Assembly: GCA_030844895.1 (NCBI GenBank)
Contig: CM061224.1
Location: 31,890,102 to 31,954,101 of the forward strand
Direction of reading: 5' to 3'
From: Ambrosia x helenae
Taxonomy: Eukaryota; Streptophyta; Magnoliopsida; Asterales; Asteraceae
Length of the DNA stretch: 64,000 bases
The notes below the pieces were generated by a model that saw nothing but the letters and a program-made list of their open reading frames with translations, was not told the origin of the DNA and did not search any database. Below are positions 37,236-49,211 of this stretch, one piece after another (position 1 is the first letter of the stretch; every line of letters starts with the position of its first letter). Both the position numbers and the translations under genes were made by a program.

Positions 37236-38037
37236 TTTTTTATTCAAATGCGTTTTATTATGTTTAACATGCGTTTTTAGGTAACTGCTTGGTTTTATAG
37301 AATTGATTTTTATTCAAATGCGTTTTATGATGTTTTAACATGCGTTTTGAGATTTGTTAGATAAATCCTTACATGTGCATGTGAATGCTTACTATTATGT
37401 GCCTTTTATAGTATGAACATGTCATTTTGTCATTAAAATTAGATTTTATAGTTGTATGTTTTGTGTTTTATGACAGATCTTTCTAAGAAAGATGTTCCCA
37501 TTGATGATCAAACTCCAATATACAAACCTGCTGTTGCATCTTCATTGAAACCAGAAGATGCAATGAAGATGAAAACGGGAAGAAAAATACATTGTTACAA
37601 GATGAAAATAAGGAAGTTGAAAATGCTAAAGACCATGGAAATGAACACCAGGCAGATGAAGAACAAGTTGTTGATGAGTGATTTTTTTCATTAAATGCGT
37701 TTTATGTTTTATGCATGCGTTTTGGTATATACTGAATAGTTTGCACATTTTCTACTGTTTTCTAAAGTGCGTTTTATGTTTCCTTGAATGCGTTTTACTG
37801 TAACTGAACATTTGAAACTCTGGTTTTTACGAATGCGTTTTATGATCATATCAAATGCATTTTACTAATACATCACATATATATTTCATCCACATCAAAA
37901 CAAAAGCTTTTTCAAGCTTTTACATACATTATCCATATATATTTCATTCCATATCAAAACAAAAGCTTTTTCAAGCTTTTACATATTGAAAACTATGATG
38001 ACTAAACCTCTGATGTGTAATAGTTGATGGAATAAAT
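37236..38037 (+). other. gcgtttt-rich segment with an acidic coding-like fragment
   Basis: Contains about ten copies of an (a)atgcgttttat/g motif. A coding-like piece opens after an acceptor-like gacag at 37475 (LSKKDVPIDDQTPIYK) and, after one frame change, ends in an acidic stretch (HQADEEQVVDE) and a stop at about 37678. A 60-bp direct repeat with acaaaagctttttcaagctttt occurs at about 37877-37990. Product not recognised. Confidence 0.4.
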
Positions 38038-38185
38038 TGTAACATCGCGAATTTTTCCCCAATTGTTGAATTAGTAAAATCACCACTTTACCTATAATAT
38101 ACCTTCTTTTGTACAAATATACTAATCTTGTCTAATTATTTTCATTTATTTCAAACCAATTATTTTTCTATAATAACTATAATAA

Positions 38186-40122
38186 TCTATCTATACATAT
38201 AATAAACCAAAGCCATTTTGATGACATGGCACTCAAGGAGACATTCTCCCCCTTGAGTGTGCCATGTGTCATCCTATGTGGCAACTGGTATTTAAGTTAT
38301 AAAACAACCCATCAACCATCGAAACTATCTCAAACCCTAGAAACTCCCTCCCTTGCCTTCTTTCTCCATTGCTACAACACCAATAGCTATCCTTCTTTTC
38401 CTTTGTCCTTGCATCGATCAGAAGGTAATACCAATCCTTATTATTATTTTTTGTTGTTCGATTCTTTTGATCCTTTGATCTTGGACAACATCATAACTCA
38501 AACATGGTTCTTCTTTGTCCACGCATGAGGAGAAGAGAGGAGGCAAGAAGCAATAATAATAACTAATGTCGAATTAGACAGAAGCAGGTTTTGTATCTAT
38601 ACATTCTGATTTTAGATATTATATTATAATCATATATCATCATCGAGTTGTATATCGAGGTCGACTAAAACCCGTGAGGGTTTTGAAGAGATTAGGAACT
38701 ACTGGAAGGACAGAATTAGTCCACCTATTATTATTTCTTTGTCAAAGGGCATAGAAGCTTCTTTAGATCCCGTTCCTCATATTATTACTCCTACACAGAT
38801 GATCAGCAAGGCAAGTAAGCGTTTATCAATCCTTCTCCAAGTAATCTTTATGCTCAACACTCTTTTCGAGACTTGATTTTAACTAACGGATTCTGATTCG
38901 TTGTTGTTTCGACATTAGTGACGGAGTGAGTTGGTTAGGATCGGCATTGTTCCACACAACCGGTAGCGTATCGAGGCAAGCGCGCTCCAAAAACTCTGAA
39001 CCGGTCGTCCTTCCCTCCTCACGAGTCAGGTATCTCTCAACTTCTTATGCCTCGGGTTATATACGGTCGTGGAGTCGGGATTAGGATGATTGGTGTTTGT
39101 GTATTTCAATGTATAGATTTATGTAGCAAGTATACGTGTATGTGTATATCTATTTCTGAATCTATGGCATATATGTATGTATATGTATTCCATGTTATGT
39201 GCATCTATTTCTCCGTATGTGTATATCTTCTTCATCACCCTAATAGTAAAGAAGAATGTTGTTACATATTTTTTCATATTCTACTAAAGCATTAGTAAAT
39301 TAAATTGAATGTAAATTTAAACCTTGCAAATTTCTTCATTAGTGGATTCCATATCTAAGAAACAATTTTCTTCAGTACTGTACCTTTCTTCTAACGGAAA
39401 AATAAACAACACATTTTATCTTTTGTAAGCATCGAAATCTCGTATTGATCAGATTGGTGTGAGATATTGTAGTCCCTCACATTTATTATGAAACCACATT
39501 TTCTACCAATGAATGTTTCAAACTCTTTTGGATGTGATGGTGGGATTACATCATTTTCTAACATCTGAAATATATTAAAAATTATCAAAACATTAGATGT
39601 TTTACTTATAATGATATTGGGGTTAAAATTTATTTTACGTTGGAAAGAAAAGGTATTGATTTGAAAATTGTTCTATTTTGTTGTTGTAATCAAAACATAG
39701 TGGTTAAGAAAGGTTGTTTATCTTGAGATGATGATAATAGCCTTGAATTTCCCTTTTTAAGTAATGTTAATATAATTAGTAATGCAAATTTTGTTGACAA
39801 ATTTTTCTTACTTTTTCTGTCAACGGGAAAGATGGCAAAAGCCTGTTTTGCAGCGTTTGCAGGTTAGCATTTGCTAATGGTTAAAGAACATACTGTGAAA
39901 ATAATTAGTAGAATTGATAAATCATGTAATAATTGACGCCTTGGTTGTACATATAGCATTGGTAATAATTGACGTTTTGTTTTTTATGGATACGGCAAAA
40001 GGTAATAATTTACGCTTTGTTTTTTTAGATCTTAATATTAGATATTGAGTTATTTACTCTTTTCGTTTGTTTACGAATATTAGATTTTTCAACCCCGGGA
40101 CGCTCCCGGGATATAAAACTAG
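38186..40122 (+). mobile_element. Non-autonomous Helitron, plus strand (1,937 bp)
   Basis: Begins tctatctatacatataataaa with the following atgacatggca phrase typical of plant Helitron heads. It ends with the hairpin cccgggacgctcccggg, then atataaa and ctag at 40119-40122. It sits between A (38185) and T (40123) in an (AAT)-rich tract with no duplication. There is no transposase gene. A gene-like leader (aaaccctagaaactccct at about 38330) and fragments at 38640-39030 suggest captured host sequence that I cannot identify. Confidence 0.88.
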
Positions 40123-40321
40123 TAATGATAATAATAAAAATAATAATAATCAGATTATCATTTAGAAGTGTTTTGTCAAATTTTTCTTAACCAAACCAAA
40201 CCATTTTCTTTCTATGATTCAACCCATCTAGTCAAGCCCAGACCCCCAAAACCCGGCCCACACTCCCCTCATTCTCCCCTCTCAAACCTGTTTTTTTTTT
40301 TTAAAAAAGAAAAGAAAACAA

Positions 40322-40407
40322 TTTGCGTGGACAGGGAATCGAACCCGTGTCCACACCGGCTCAACGTTTTAACCCAACAAGCCCCAACCAACTGAGCTAC
40401 GGACTGC
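40322..40407 (-). other. tRNA-like sequence with pol III A and B boxes
   Basis: On the minus strand an exact A box (tagctcagttgg, 40388-40399) and B box (ggttcgattcc, 40335-40345) are followed by a T-rich stretch. The acceptor arms do not pair well and the anticodon arm is irregular. I read it as a tRNA pseudogene or SINE-like module rather than a working tRNA. Confidence 0.55.
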
Positions 40408-41028
40408 TTGTAATTTCTATCCAAACCAAAACATATTTAGCATCTCCTAACACATCAGTTGACAAACAAAGTCAAACACCCAATCGAACATACCAAATCA
40501 AAATCAATTACGTGTTATTATTCGTGATTATTTATGGAATGAGCTTGGCCGACCTCGGCTGCTTAATTCTCACGCAAATCATGATTTAAAACCTTCCAAT
40601 TTAAGCCTAATTACGCGTTTTTATTTTTGGTACGGGTCAACATTCCAATTCTTTCAATACGTGTGTTTGTGTATAAATTGAACCAATCTAGATAATCTAA
40701 AGGAGCCGAAAATCACAACACATCTCTCAATTTTCTCTTGTTTTCACTGTAATCTGATGGACGGGGTAAATCATGGTGTTTTAGATGCTTAACTATGTGT
40801 TTTTAATGCCGTTTGAGCGTTTATATGTTTTGAATGTGATAACTACACAACTTTGTGTGATTGTAGGTTCAATGGCATATTTGGATGGATTTGGAAGCTT
40901 AAATGTGGTTGAGGTTGAGTTTGGATGGTGAACCGAAGATATGGAGATGTTCATGGACGTTGGAGCGTTAAAGATGAATTTTGGATAAGCCAAAAACACC
41001 TGAGTCGGAGGCTACCACTACTATTACT

Positions 41029-41033
41029 AATAC

Positions 41034-41094
<61 letters not shown>
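41029..41094. repeat. (AAT)n microsatellite
   Basis: About 20 perfect AAT units inside the solo LTR. Confidence 0.95.
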
Positions 41095-41095
<1 letters not shown>

Positions 41096-42239
41096 TAAAA
41101 AGAAAGAATGGATAATGAAAAGTGCATTTAATGCAAATAGAAAGTCAAAGCAAAGCAAAGGTGAAAAAGAAAAGGCACGTGCATGGTACATTGAGAATGA
41201 CACAACTGCCAAATATTATGTGAGATTGGACAGTCATTGTTGGCCGTAAGGCCATAAGACCTTGCTGTAACCTACGACTGTATGGAGAATATTTTAGGAA
41301 GTTTGTTGGATTTGATATAAAAGAAAAAAGAAGCTTGTGCCCTAATTTGTCAGCCACCAAATCACGAAAATTAGCAAGCTTTTGGAGATTTTTGGAGCTA
41401 CAAACATCAAGATTCACCATCATTCATCCATACTTTTGATTTCAATCATCATGTTCGGTATCATTATTCATATTTTTTAGTTGTTTCTTGTTACTATGTG
41501 TGGCTAAACATCTTGTAATCACCTCCGGGTGTATGGTTTAATTGTGAAACCTGAATCTTGTTTACTTTGGTTTATGGATTATTTTTCATTTAGTTGAAGA
41601 ATATTTGTGGTTTTTATCATTTAAATAATTCACTTGTTTTCAATTGCTTATCTTATTATCATTCACATTCGGTTTTTCTTGTATCGTGAGTAGTTTGATA
41701 ATTGGGAGGGTAGGTGATACTTGTGGGTTGGTAATTGAATTGTACAAGTTATTATTAAAAACTTGTGTTCGGTTATCACTTGATTTGAACCATCCAACAA
41801 AACTATGTCTATGTAGTATCCAATCATTTAAACAAGAGTAGGGTGGATCATTAATCAGAAGCCTGGAGGGGATTACTTCTTTTACATTATCGTTTACAAC
41901 TTCTTAAATTCGTTTTCTTAGAATTCTGAAACAAACAACAAATCAATTAGGTTTTTAATTTATTAGTTACAAAACTATCATTATTTTTTACCGACCCAAT
42001 GACATCGATCATAATCCACGAATTCGAAGCTTTTTGACTTTGGTCTTTGACTCCGTGATTTGAAGCCTCGTGACTGGTATAATCTTTAATCTTTGTTTAT
42101 ATAGATTAATCGGCCCCGTATAATCATAAACCCCATGGGTAATTGGTCTGTAATCATAGCTTTAAACAAATTGTAGTTGCTAGGGTTCTTACGTTTCTTT
42201 TGGGGAAGATGATAACCATTCACGCATGTTTAAAAACAT

Positions 42240-42515
42240 TTCAGATACAAACTTGAACAACCATCTGATCTAGATCAGATTGTTATGTTGTTGGTTTATC
42301 AGTCAGCAGCCTTGGGTTCGAACCCTGTAACCCCGTTTTTGTTTTCTTTTATCATTTATAAAATTATCTAACAAACTTATATAATTAATACAATCCAAAA
42401 TAAATTGTTCTCAGGGTCCAGACCAACTGGAATGGGTTAGTTGGTCTGGGCTTGTGATTTAAAAACCCCAACCCGGGTTTGACGCGGGTTCGAGCCTTAC
42501 ATGCAACAACATTTT
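42240..42515 (+). repeat. Two further tRNA-like modules in the solo LTR
   Basis: The first has a B box-like gggttcgaaccc (42314-42325) followed by a T-rich tract. The second has an A box-like tgggttagttgg (42433-42444) and a B box-like ggttcgagcc (42487-42496), then a T-run at about 42512. Neither folds into a convincing cloverleaf by eye. Confidence 0.45.
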
Positions 42516-44040
42516 TTTTAAAACCTTTTTATTTATATATTTAATATACTAATCTTTTAAAATAGTTTTTAAATACTAAAAATAGTTTATAAATTCTATA
42601 AAAATTATTTTATATTAATCTAATGACAAAGTTTATTATACAATTTTTAGTTTTTCAAGAATTATTTATTTAATATATATTATAAATATTACAAGTTTAT
42701 TCAATTATAAATTGAAAATTCTATAAAAATATCTAAACAAGTCTATAAAATCCCAAAAAAATTATTTTAAACTTTTAGATCCATAAATATTTTAGAAATA
42801 AATTTTTATTTCAGAAAACCGTTTAGTTAATATTTTTAATTAATTTTGTCATTTTAATCATAAATAAATCATAATAAATTCATTTTTCAATATTTTTATA
42901 CCAAAATTTTACATAAATTATTTTTGTTCATTTAGAATAGAAATATAAATTTTAATTTGAAATTCACTAATTTTAATGTTTTTAGATATTAAAACTATAT
43001 TTTGACAAATATAAATAAATATATTAAATATTCAATTTTTGAGAAAATAATTTTATAAAAATTATTTTCATATTTAAAATCTTATAATATGACCATCCTT
43101 AATCAAAAATTTACAAATAGTCTTTTATTTATTTATTTTCTGAATTTCTTTTATTTATTAACAATTTACCTAATTAACAATTAAACAATTACTTATCCCC
43201 AAACTAGGAACCCTAGAAATACTTGTAGACTAGAAAGACTTAGACTTATTTATTGCCTTAAACATAGGGTAATACTTGGCAACGTTGGACCACACTTATT
43301 CTATTTCACAAGACTTAACACTTTGCTAAGGTGAGTTTACGTAACCTTGTTTATGCAATTTTTTATACTTGAAACTTTATACTTAAGCAATTCTACATAC
43401 ATGTCTAGTTGTAAACTTTGATGCCTCGTGACTTAGACAAAGACTATTAGACTTAAACTTAAACTTGCATAATCATTAACCCTGATCAAGCCGGCGGTAT
43501 ACAATGATACATCTATTGGATTGACAACCCCACCCAGATTCGTTGACCATCTTTTATGGGGAGCGCGGGTGATTGTTATCATTCCAACGTTATATTAAGG
43601 TGAACCGTGGATGCGAGATGGACCTAAACTTTGTCGGAGGATTGATTATGTGCATACTATAGTTATTGTTTATTCATGTAGACATAAACTTACATTAGAC
43701 ATATGAATTGCTAAACTTTCATTCATTTAAAACTTATTGCTTGACTTGGCTTATGTATTCTCACCAACTTCTAGTTGACCCCCCCCCCCCCATTTTCCCA
43801 AACTCAACATGAAATATTGATGCTTGAAGTCTAAAGCTAGCATGAGGAGTTATTTGAAGTTTTAAGTTTCGTTTGTTTGTTTGTTTGTTTGTTTGATGTA
43901 TTAGATTTCATTCAAGACTTTAATGTAATTGAATATTGTAATGAAATAAAGGATTATTTAAACATATGTATTACCATGAGCTACTGAACAATCATTCATA
44001 CGTGACACCTCGATGTTTCCGCCATCGGTTGGGTGTTACA

Positions 44041-44861
44041 TAAACTCTGTTTGCTTGAATCATCTGTTGGAGCATAAGTATATATAAAACGCCTTTACTA
44101 ATTATATAAAAAAAGCATTTATAATCACATTTTCCAATTTTTAAATATAAAAGATCACCAAATCATCTCATACCTTATATTAATAGTAAAAAACAGTAAA
44201 ACGCCTTTATAAATAAACAAAACGCATTTGTAATCACATCCCATCACTTTTTTACACACAACAAACAAATAATTTATCTCATTCTTCTTTAACATTATAA
44301 AACGCCTTTATTAATTACCAAAATGCATTTACAAATTCTCATTCTTCATAACAATCATTAAAACGTCTTTATTATTTTCATTAAAACATATAAAACGCCT
44401 TTACTAAGTTCATAAAAAAAAATAAGTAAATCCTCATGTTCATCATTCAAATCATAAAACGCCTCTAGTAATTTCATAAATCTGATCTAAAACATACCTG
44501 TATTAGTTCCCTTCGAAGGCCTGTCATAATTCAGTTTGCTTCTTCTTTCTCTTTCTTCATCTGTTATGTTTTTTTTCAGGTTTTATCAAATGATTTTCGT
44601 TATACGATCATAATGACAATCATAATATGAACATAAACTTACTTGATTTGCGTTTTGGAGCCATAATACTTCCTTGATCGAATGTTATTTTTTCGTCTTC
44701 TACAACTGCTCTGTTTTTTTTTTCAGAGATTTTGATTTTGGTTGATTTTGTTTTGTGAATTCGACAAGTATATGTTTTGATTAAGTAACCGTCATTAAAT
44801 GAGATTGAATTGGGCGCTATTATTAAAAAAATTCAAATTATTATATTGGGAATTTGTCTAA
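44041..44861 (-). other. aaaacgcc-rich segment, inverse counterpart of 37.2-37.9 kb
   Basis: Contains at least seven aaaacgcctttac-like motifs, the reverse orientation of the gcgtttt motif left of the solo LTR. On the minus strand a possible coding start (MAPKRKSSK at about 44664) lies upstream of an AG/GT-bounded fragment. No intact gene. Confidence 0.4.
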
Positions 44862-47579
44862 TGTGATACCCCGCAAATTCAGGTTCTCACTTTAACTAAA
44901 CTCTAGTTACGTTCCTTGCATTATACTTAACTAGGGTTAGCTAGATAGGACACACGTGCATTGTTGTGAGTTAATATCGGGTTACATGATTAGTGAACCT
45001 CGGACGTTGGTGAATAATGAATTTATGTGTCTCTGTGATATTTGACAAACTTATGTGAAAACCATACGTGATTGTGTGAACCTAAACCGAATACGTTAAT
45101 AAAAATCACCAAAAGTGGAGTATGAGGTTGATTAGGGTCTTAACGCATGGGGTTGCACTTGTTACGGTCCGAAATAACGAAAACATCGAAGGATAACGCG
45201 TCAGGTGACGAAACGGGACACTCACGCGGGCCTCGGGCCTGTGAGCGGCCGCTCACAGGGCCCGAGCAGCCGCTCGGATTCGTCTGACGGGTCTAAACCG
45301 CCTTACACTCCTATTTAAGCATCCTTAACCCCCATGCAACCCCTAAACTCAACCCTAATCGCCCCCTTACTGCCCCACACGAAATATTAACCCTAAAGCT
45401 CCTGCTAAGGCTCAAGATCATCAATTGGGAAGCTCCAAAGGCGCACGGTTGATCGAATCGAAGAGCCAAGGGTATAATCTTTGATTCCTTACACTTTTAT
45501 CTTGTGTTTTTGTTATAAAAATCATGTAACAAAGTTTGTCCAGGTCTGAAAGTTTTTAATAATCATTAAAACATGAAGTTGTTGAAGATTAAACGGATCA
45601 AACATAATAATAAACGATTAGTAACATCATAGGATACTTGTTGCGCAAGTTATTGACGTTTTGGTCTTTAAAGTTGTGATCTTTGCATGTTTAGTAGTAG
45701 AATCTGATCAAAATAAGTATTAGGGATGTTTGGTAATGATGATTGATGTTTGTTGATTGTTTTTTTATGCACACGGTAGTCGATTAAAGTATGATTTAGG
45801 CGAAACTAAAATCTGGACAGAATGATTAGACGAACTTGTAGGAGCTGTAACACGGCCTTAACATAATGATTTTGGTATTTTCTTTGAATGGTTGAGTCAC
45901 ACCTGGTCTTAGCTTTTCATAATGGGTAAAATCAAGTGTTTTGGACGTGGGTTGGGTCGTTTTTGGAATTTTCATTGAAAATAGGTCAGGTCAGAATTTC
46001 GGGTATCAAACTAAGTCAACTTTGAAACATCATAACCCAAGTTTTATAAAGAGTTGGGTTGTGAAATTTTTACAGAAGGTTAATATTGGAGTAATTTGAG
46101 TTTTCCAAGTGGATTCATCCCGTTTGGATGAATACACAATTTTTGGGAAATTATCTACCAAACTGACCTGTTAGGAAGGTTTTCTGAACGTAGCTGAATT
46201 AGACGAATTTTAATTATTTTTGTGTTTGGATTTAAGACAAAACAAAAATAGTTGTTGTTAAGTGAATCCCAAAGAAAATTTATTAAAAGTTTGGGAGGTT
46301 AACTCACTGATTTACTATTTTAAATAAATTCGTCTTGATGGCGCACAATCTGTCCTGAAAACACAGATTGTGTATTATGTGCTTATGTGATTAATTGAGG
46401 TCTTAGGTGGTATGGAATTGACATGTAACTGAAGTACACTTGTTTGAGACACATACGGAATGTAGAAGCTAATTATAACCAATACATTCACCAACGAGTC
46501 CGTAGAGTTTACTATTGCATGTAGAATCACTAGGCGTCACATACACACTTTTGAACGTTTAAAACGCCTTGGACAAACGAGTTATGTGGTGTAGCAATAT
46601 TACGCCTATACTCACTTAGTGACACTATTATTAGGGTGTCGGTAGCATACTTTACTTGCCGTTCGGATTTCTTTTGCTTGCACGTTAAGGTGAGTTTCAC
46701 TACTCTTTTTCTCAAAAGCATGCGTCTCGGATTAGAGACAACTTTGGTAAACATTTTCTAGTCCATTTGGGACTACTCAGGTATGGACTCCTTGTGTGGG
46801 TCGGTTTTACGATCCTTGTGTGGATCGGGTTTTCGGTCAGTTTAAAACTTATTGGTCCTTTGTAATCTAAAACTCTATCATTTAAAGTCCTTGCATATTA
46901 TTGGGTTAATCGCTGGAGGCGAACGGGGTATTAGTTGATAGCGCTATTAGGTTGATGCAGCAACCTCATGTCTGAGGTGCTTGAGGCACGGGCATGAACT
47001 TCTGACCACAATTTCCGACTGGTGTTGATAGACGCCAGTCATTGAGGCAAATAACTATTTTCCTGAAGGTGTCCCAATAATCTTGTTTAGTTACATTGAG
47101 TGGGCTAGCTACCCTGACACACTTAAACTGATAACTCTTTAACTTTTTGGTCTGGAGGACCTACGTTATTATTTACTTACGTGGTTTTTGGAAACCAGTG
47201 CATTTGCATATTAAATTACTTTACTTTGTGAACTCACCAGCTTTATGTTGACACACGATAGCATGCTTTTGCAGGTAACTAGGAACGGAGCACAGTTAGG
47301 TCATGCATCATATCATGGGTCTCAAACATTAAACTATTTTGCACATTTACTATTTATTTGGTTTTGGGCGCGGTGTTTTGCGCAGACTTTATTTACTATT
47401 TTTCATTCGCTTCTGCTATACTATTTTTGGTTTGGTCAAAACTTTAAAGCTTGGTTTTTACAATAACGAACTAAATGGTTTGGCATTTAGAGTCGTTCAT
47501 GTGACTTATGGCTATGGGATCCTGGTTTGTCATGCGCCTCGCGGTATAAACCCCGCAGTGGAAATTTGAGGGTGTGACA
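44862..47579 (+). repeat. 5' LTR of Gypsy element B (2,718 bp)
   Basis: Opens tgtgatacccc and closes gagggtgtgaca; the PBS follows at 47583. Both ends and many internal phrases match the interrupted LTR of element A (9559-23361, reversed). It contains an almost perfect 35-bp GC-rich palindrome (45233-45267) and a TATA-like ctatttaagc at about 45308. The 3' LTR is not in the window. Confidence 0.9.
45233..45267. promoter_or_regulatory. GC-rich near-perfect palindrome in the B LTR
   Basis: The arms ctcgggcctgtgagcggc and gccgctcacagggcccgag are complementary except for one extra G. A smaller cgag...ctcg hairpin follows. It lies about 45 bp upstream of a TATA-like sequence, in the likely U3 region. 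Confidence 0.7.
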
Positions 47580-47582
47580 GAT

Positions 47583-47595
47583 TGGTATCAGAGCC
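47583..47595 (+). other. Primer binding site of element B
   Basis: tggtatcagagcc, complementary to initiator tRNA-Met, 3 bp after the LTR end. Confidence 0.92.
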
Positions 47596-47729
47596 ATTGG
47601 TTATAGTGAACTAGGATTTGCATCTAGACTATAATCATCATAGCATAAGTATTAGTACACTCACTATTCTCAGCACACTATTAGCTATTTCTTGGATACG
47701 TATGCTGATGTAACGTATTGAAGGAAAAC

Positions 47730-48456
47730 ATGACTAACCCCGCTCATCGTAATTACTCTTCTTATCACCCTCTTGGAAGTTCGCAAAACACGTCTTTGAA
47801 CCCGTATGAACAACCAGCTCAGACAGGGAACCCGAATGAGAATACAAATCACTGGGTGTGGTTCACAGATATGTTACACTCGTGGGATGTAGGGTACGGA
47901 GTGCCAGCTCAGGTCCCTCCCATTATTGACTCATTGGAGAGGTCTCTGGCAGGGATGGTTAGGCACGTGCATACAGAGCTAGAGAATGCCTATAATGCCA
48001 TGAGGCAATTTCAGTCTTGGAGGCAGAATGCCGATGGATCTATTAAGCGCATGGAAAGAGAGATCGACCACTTGTTTGGTGAATTGGAAAAGGTTAATAG
48101 TAAATTGGAAAAGGTTAATAGTAAATTGGAAAGGGTTGAAAGGGAAGCTGCAGAAGATAGGCACGAGAGATCGATTGCTATTCAGGAGACAACACTGTTA
48201 AGGGGGAGTTGACCCTGGTCAGTAACAAGCTTGAGGAAGCTCTAGCTCAAAATGGTGCAGAACCAGAGGAGGATCCAGAGGAGGATCCCGAAGAGGATCC
48301 TGAGGAAGAGCCTGCAGTTGGGGGATTTGATGACCTCGAGGCAGCATTGGATGCCGCGCTCGAGGAAGAGTTTGAGCCTGAGGAGGAGGAGGAGGAGCCA
48401 TTGGAGTTAGAGATTGAGGATGAGAGCGAGGATGAGGGCTCATGCATCTCCATGGA
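47730..48456 (+). pseudogene. Pre-gag ORF of element B (coiled-coil, acidic), split by the Copia element
   Basis: Starts at ATG 47730 (MTNPAHRNYSSY). Features in order: a Trp-containing N-terminal region (NHWVWFTDMLHSWD), SLERSLAGMVRHVH, a heptad-like charged helix with a duplicated KVNSKLE unit, then an acidic EEDPEEDPEEEP tail. A missing base in a G-run (48202-48206) shifts the frame between helix and tail. The last codons and stop (DRDDD) lie beyond the Copia insertion at 60177-60196. Total about 250 codons. The homolog in element A shows that it is a family feature. Function unknown. Confidence 0.75.
48452..48456. repeat. Target site duplication of the Copia element, left copy (atgga)
   Basis: Repeated exactly at 60175-60179. 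Element A's homologous ORF keeps the uninterrupted tatggaccacgatg version, which confirms the empty site. Confidence 0.93.
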
Positions 48457-49170
48457 TGTTGGATCAGTTTGCTCTTTTTGCTAAGTAAGAACTTGCTATC
48501 TTGACACTTAAGTGTTTAGCAAGTCCTTGTAAATCAGATTATAAGCACAGCGGAATGTTATAAGTTAAAGCAACACTTTTTACACTAAGGCAGAGTTATA
48601 ACTCCCCCTTGATGTTTGAAACTAATAAATGACAAAGTATTTATTATGAATCTAAGTTGTAAATGAGAATTAGATACTTAGAGAGATTCACAATAAATAC
48701 AGAAATGGAATAGAACAATGAGAGTGTTTGAAGGATTTTTCTATTAAAATCAATGTCTAAAATAGAAGGTTGAAGCCTCCTATTTATAGACGTTTACATG
48801 CATGTATCTTGCCTAAAAAGCAAGTACAGAAACAACAGTGACAAGTTGCACAAGTTGCAACATTGAAAGAAACAAATACAGCTAAAAGTAATAATAAACA
48901 ACAAACTACTGATGCAAAAAGGCGGTGGGAAATATCTATTGCTAAGTGCTGATGAAGGACAACTACTGAAGAGTAGTTTTGTCTTCAGTACTTCTGAAGT
49001 GAACTTGTCTGGTTTGGACTTCAGAACTTCTGCAACTTCAGCACTTCTCATATCTTCTAATCAGCAGTTTCTTGTCTTCTCTTCAGTACTTCTATACTTA
49101 GCCAAAATGACAGAAGTGAATTAGACTAAGGTTTACAAAAGTGGTTTCACCAATCCTCTTTGTCCTAACA
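48457..49170 (-). repeat. 3' LTR of the Copia element
   Basis: 714 bp, nearly identical to 59462-60174. On the minus strand it runs tgttaggac to ccaaca. It includes a TATA box (ctataaata, minus strand, 48781-48790). Confidence 0.95.
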
Positions 49171-49182
49171 ATCTCCCCCTGG
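49171..49182 (-). other. Polypurine tract of the Copia element
   Basis: ccagggggagat on the minus strand lies directly before the 3' LTR, as expected for the plus-strand primer. Confidence 0.85.
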
Positions 49183-49211
49183 ATTGATGAAGCCAAAACC
49201 TTACTAATTCC

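Larger units (their letters stand above)
38038..44040 (+). repeat. Solo LTR of the element C family, carrying a Helitron
   Basis: Starts tgtaacatcgcg and ends ccatcggttgggtgttaca, matching both ends of C's LTR (61575 and 62841), plus the internal phrase cggtatacaatgatacatctattgga. The flanks taaat/taaac are a near-perfect target duplication and no internal region is attached, so it is a solo LTR. Without the Helitron it is about 4.07 kb, three times C's LTR, so it holds extra inserted or family-variant sequence. It contains tRNA-like modules and microsatellites but no gene. Confidence 0.75.

Noticed and set aside
40322..40407. Functional tRNA gene
   Set aside because: A and B boxes are good, but acceptor and anticodon arms do not pair properly; kept only as a tRNA-like sequence.
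43779..43792. C-run in the solo LTR as a polypurine tract of an inserted element
   Set aside because: No LTR terminus adjoins it; simple homopolymer.
48219..48453. Ser/Gly- and Pro-rich minus-strand frames
   Set aside because: Antisense of the acidic tail of the B pre-gag ORF.
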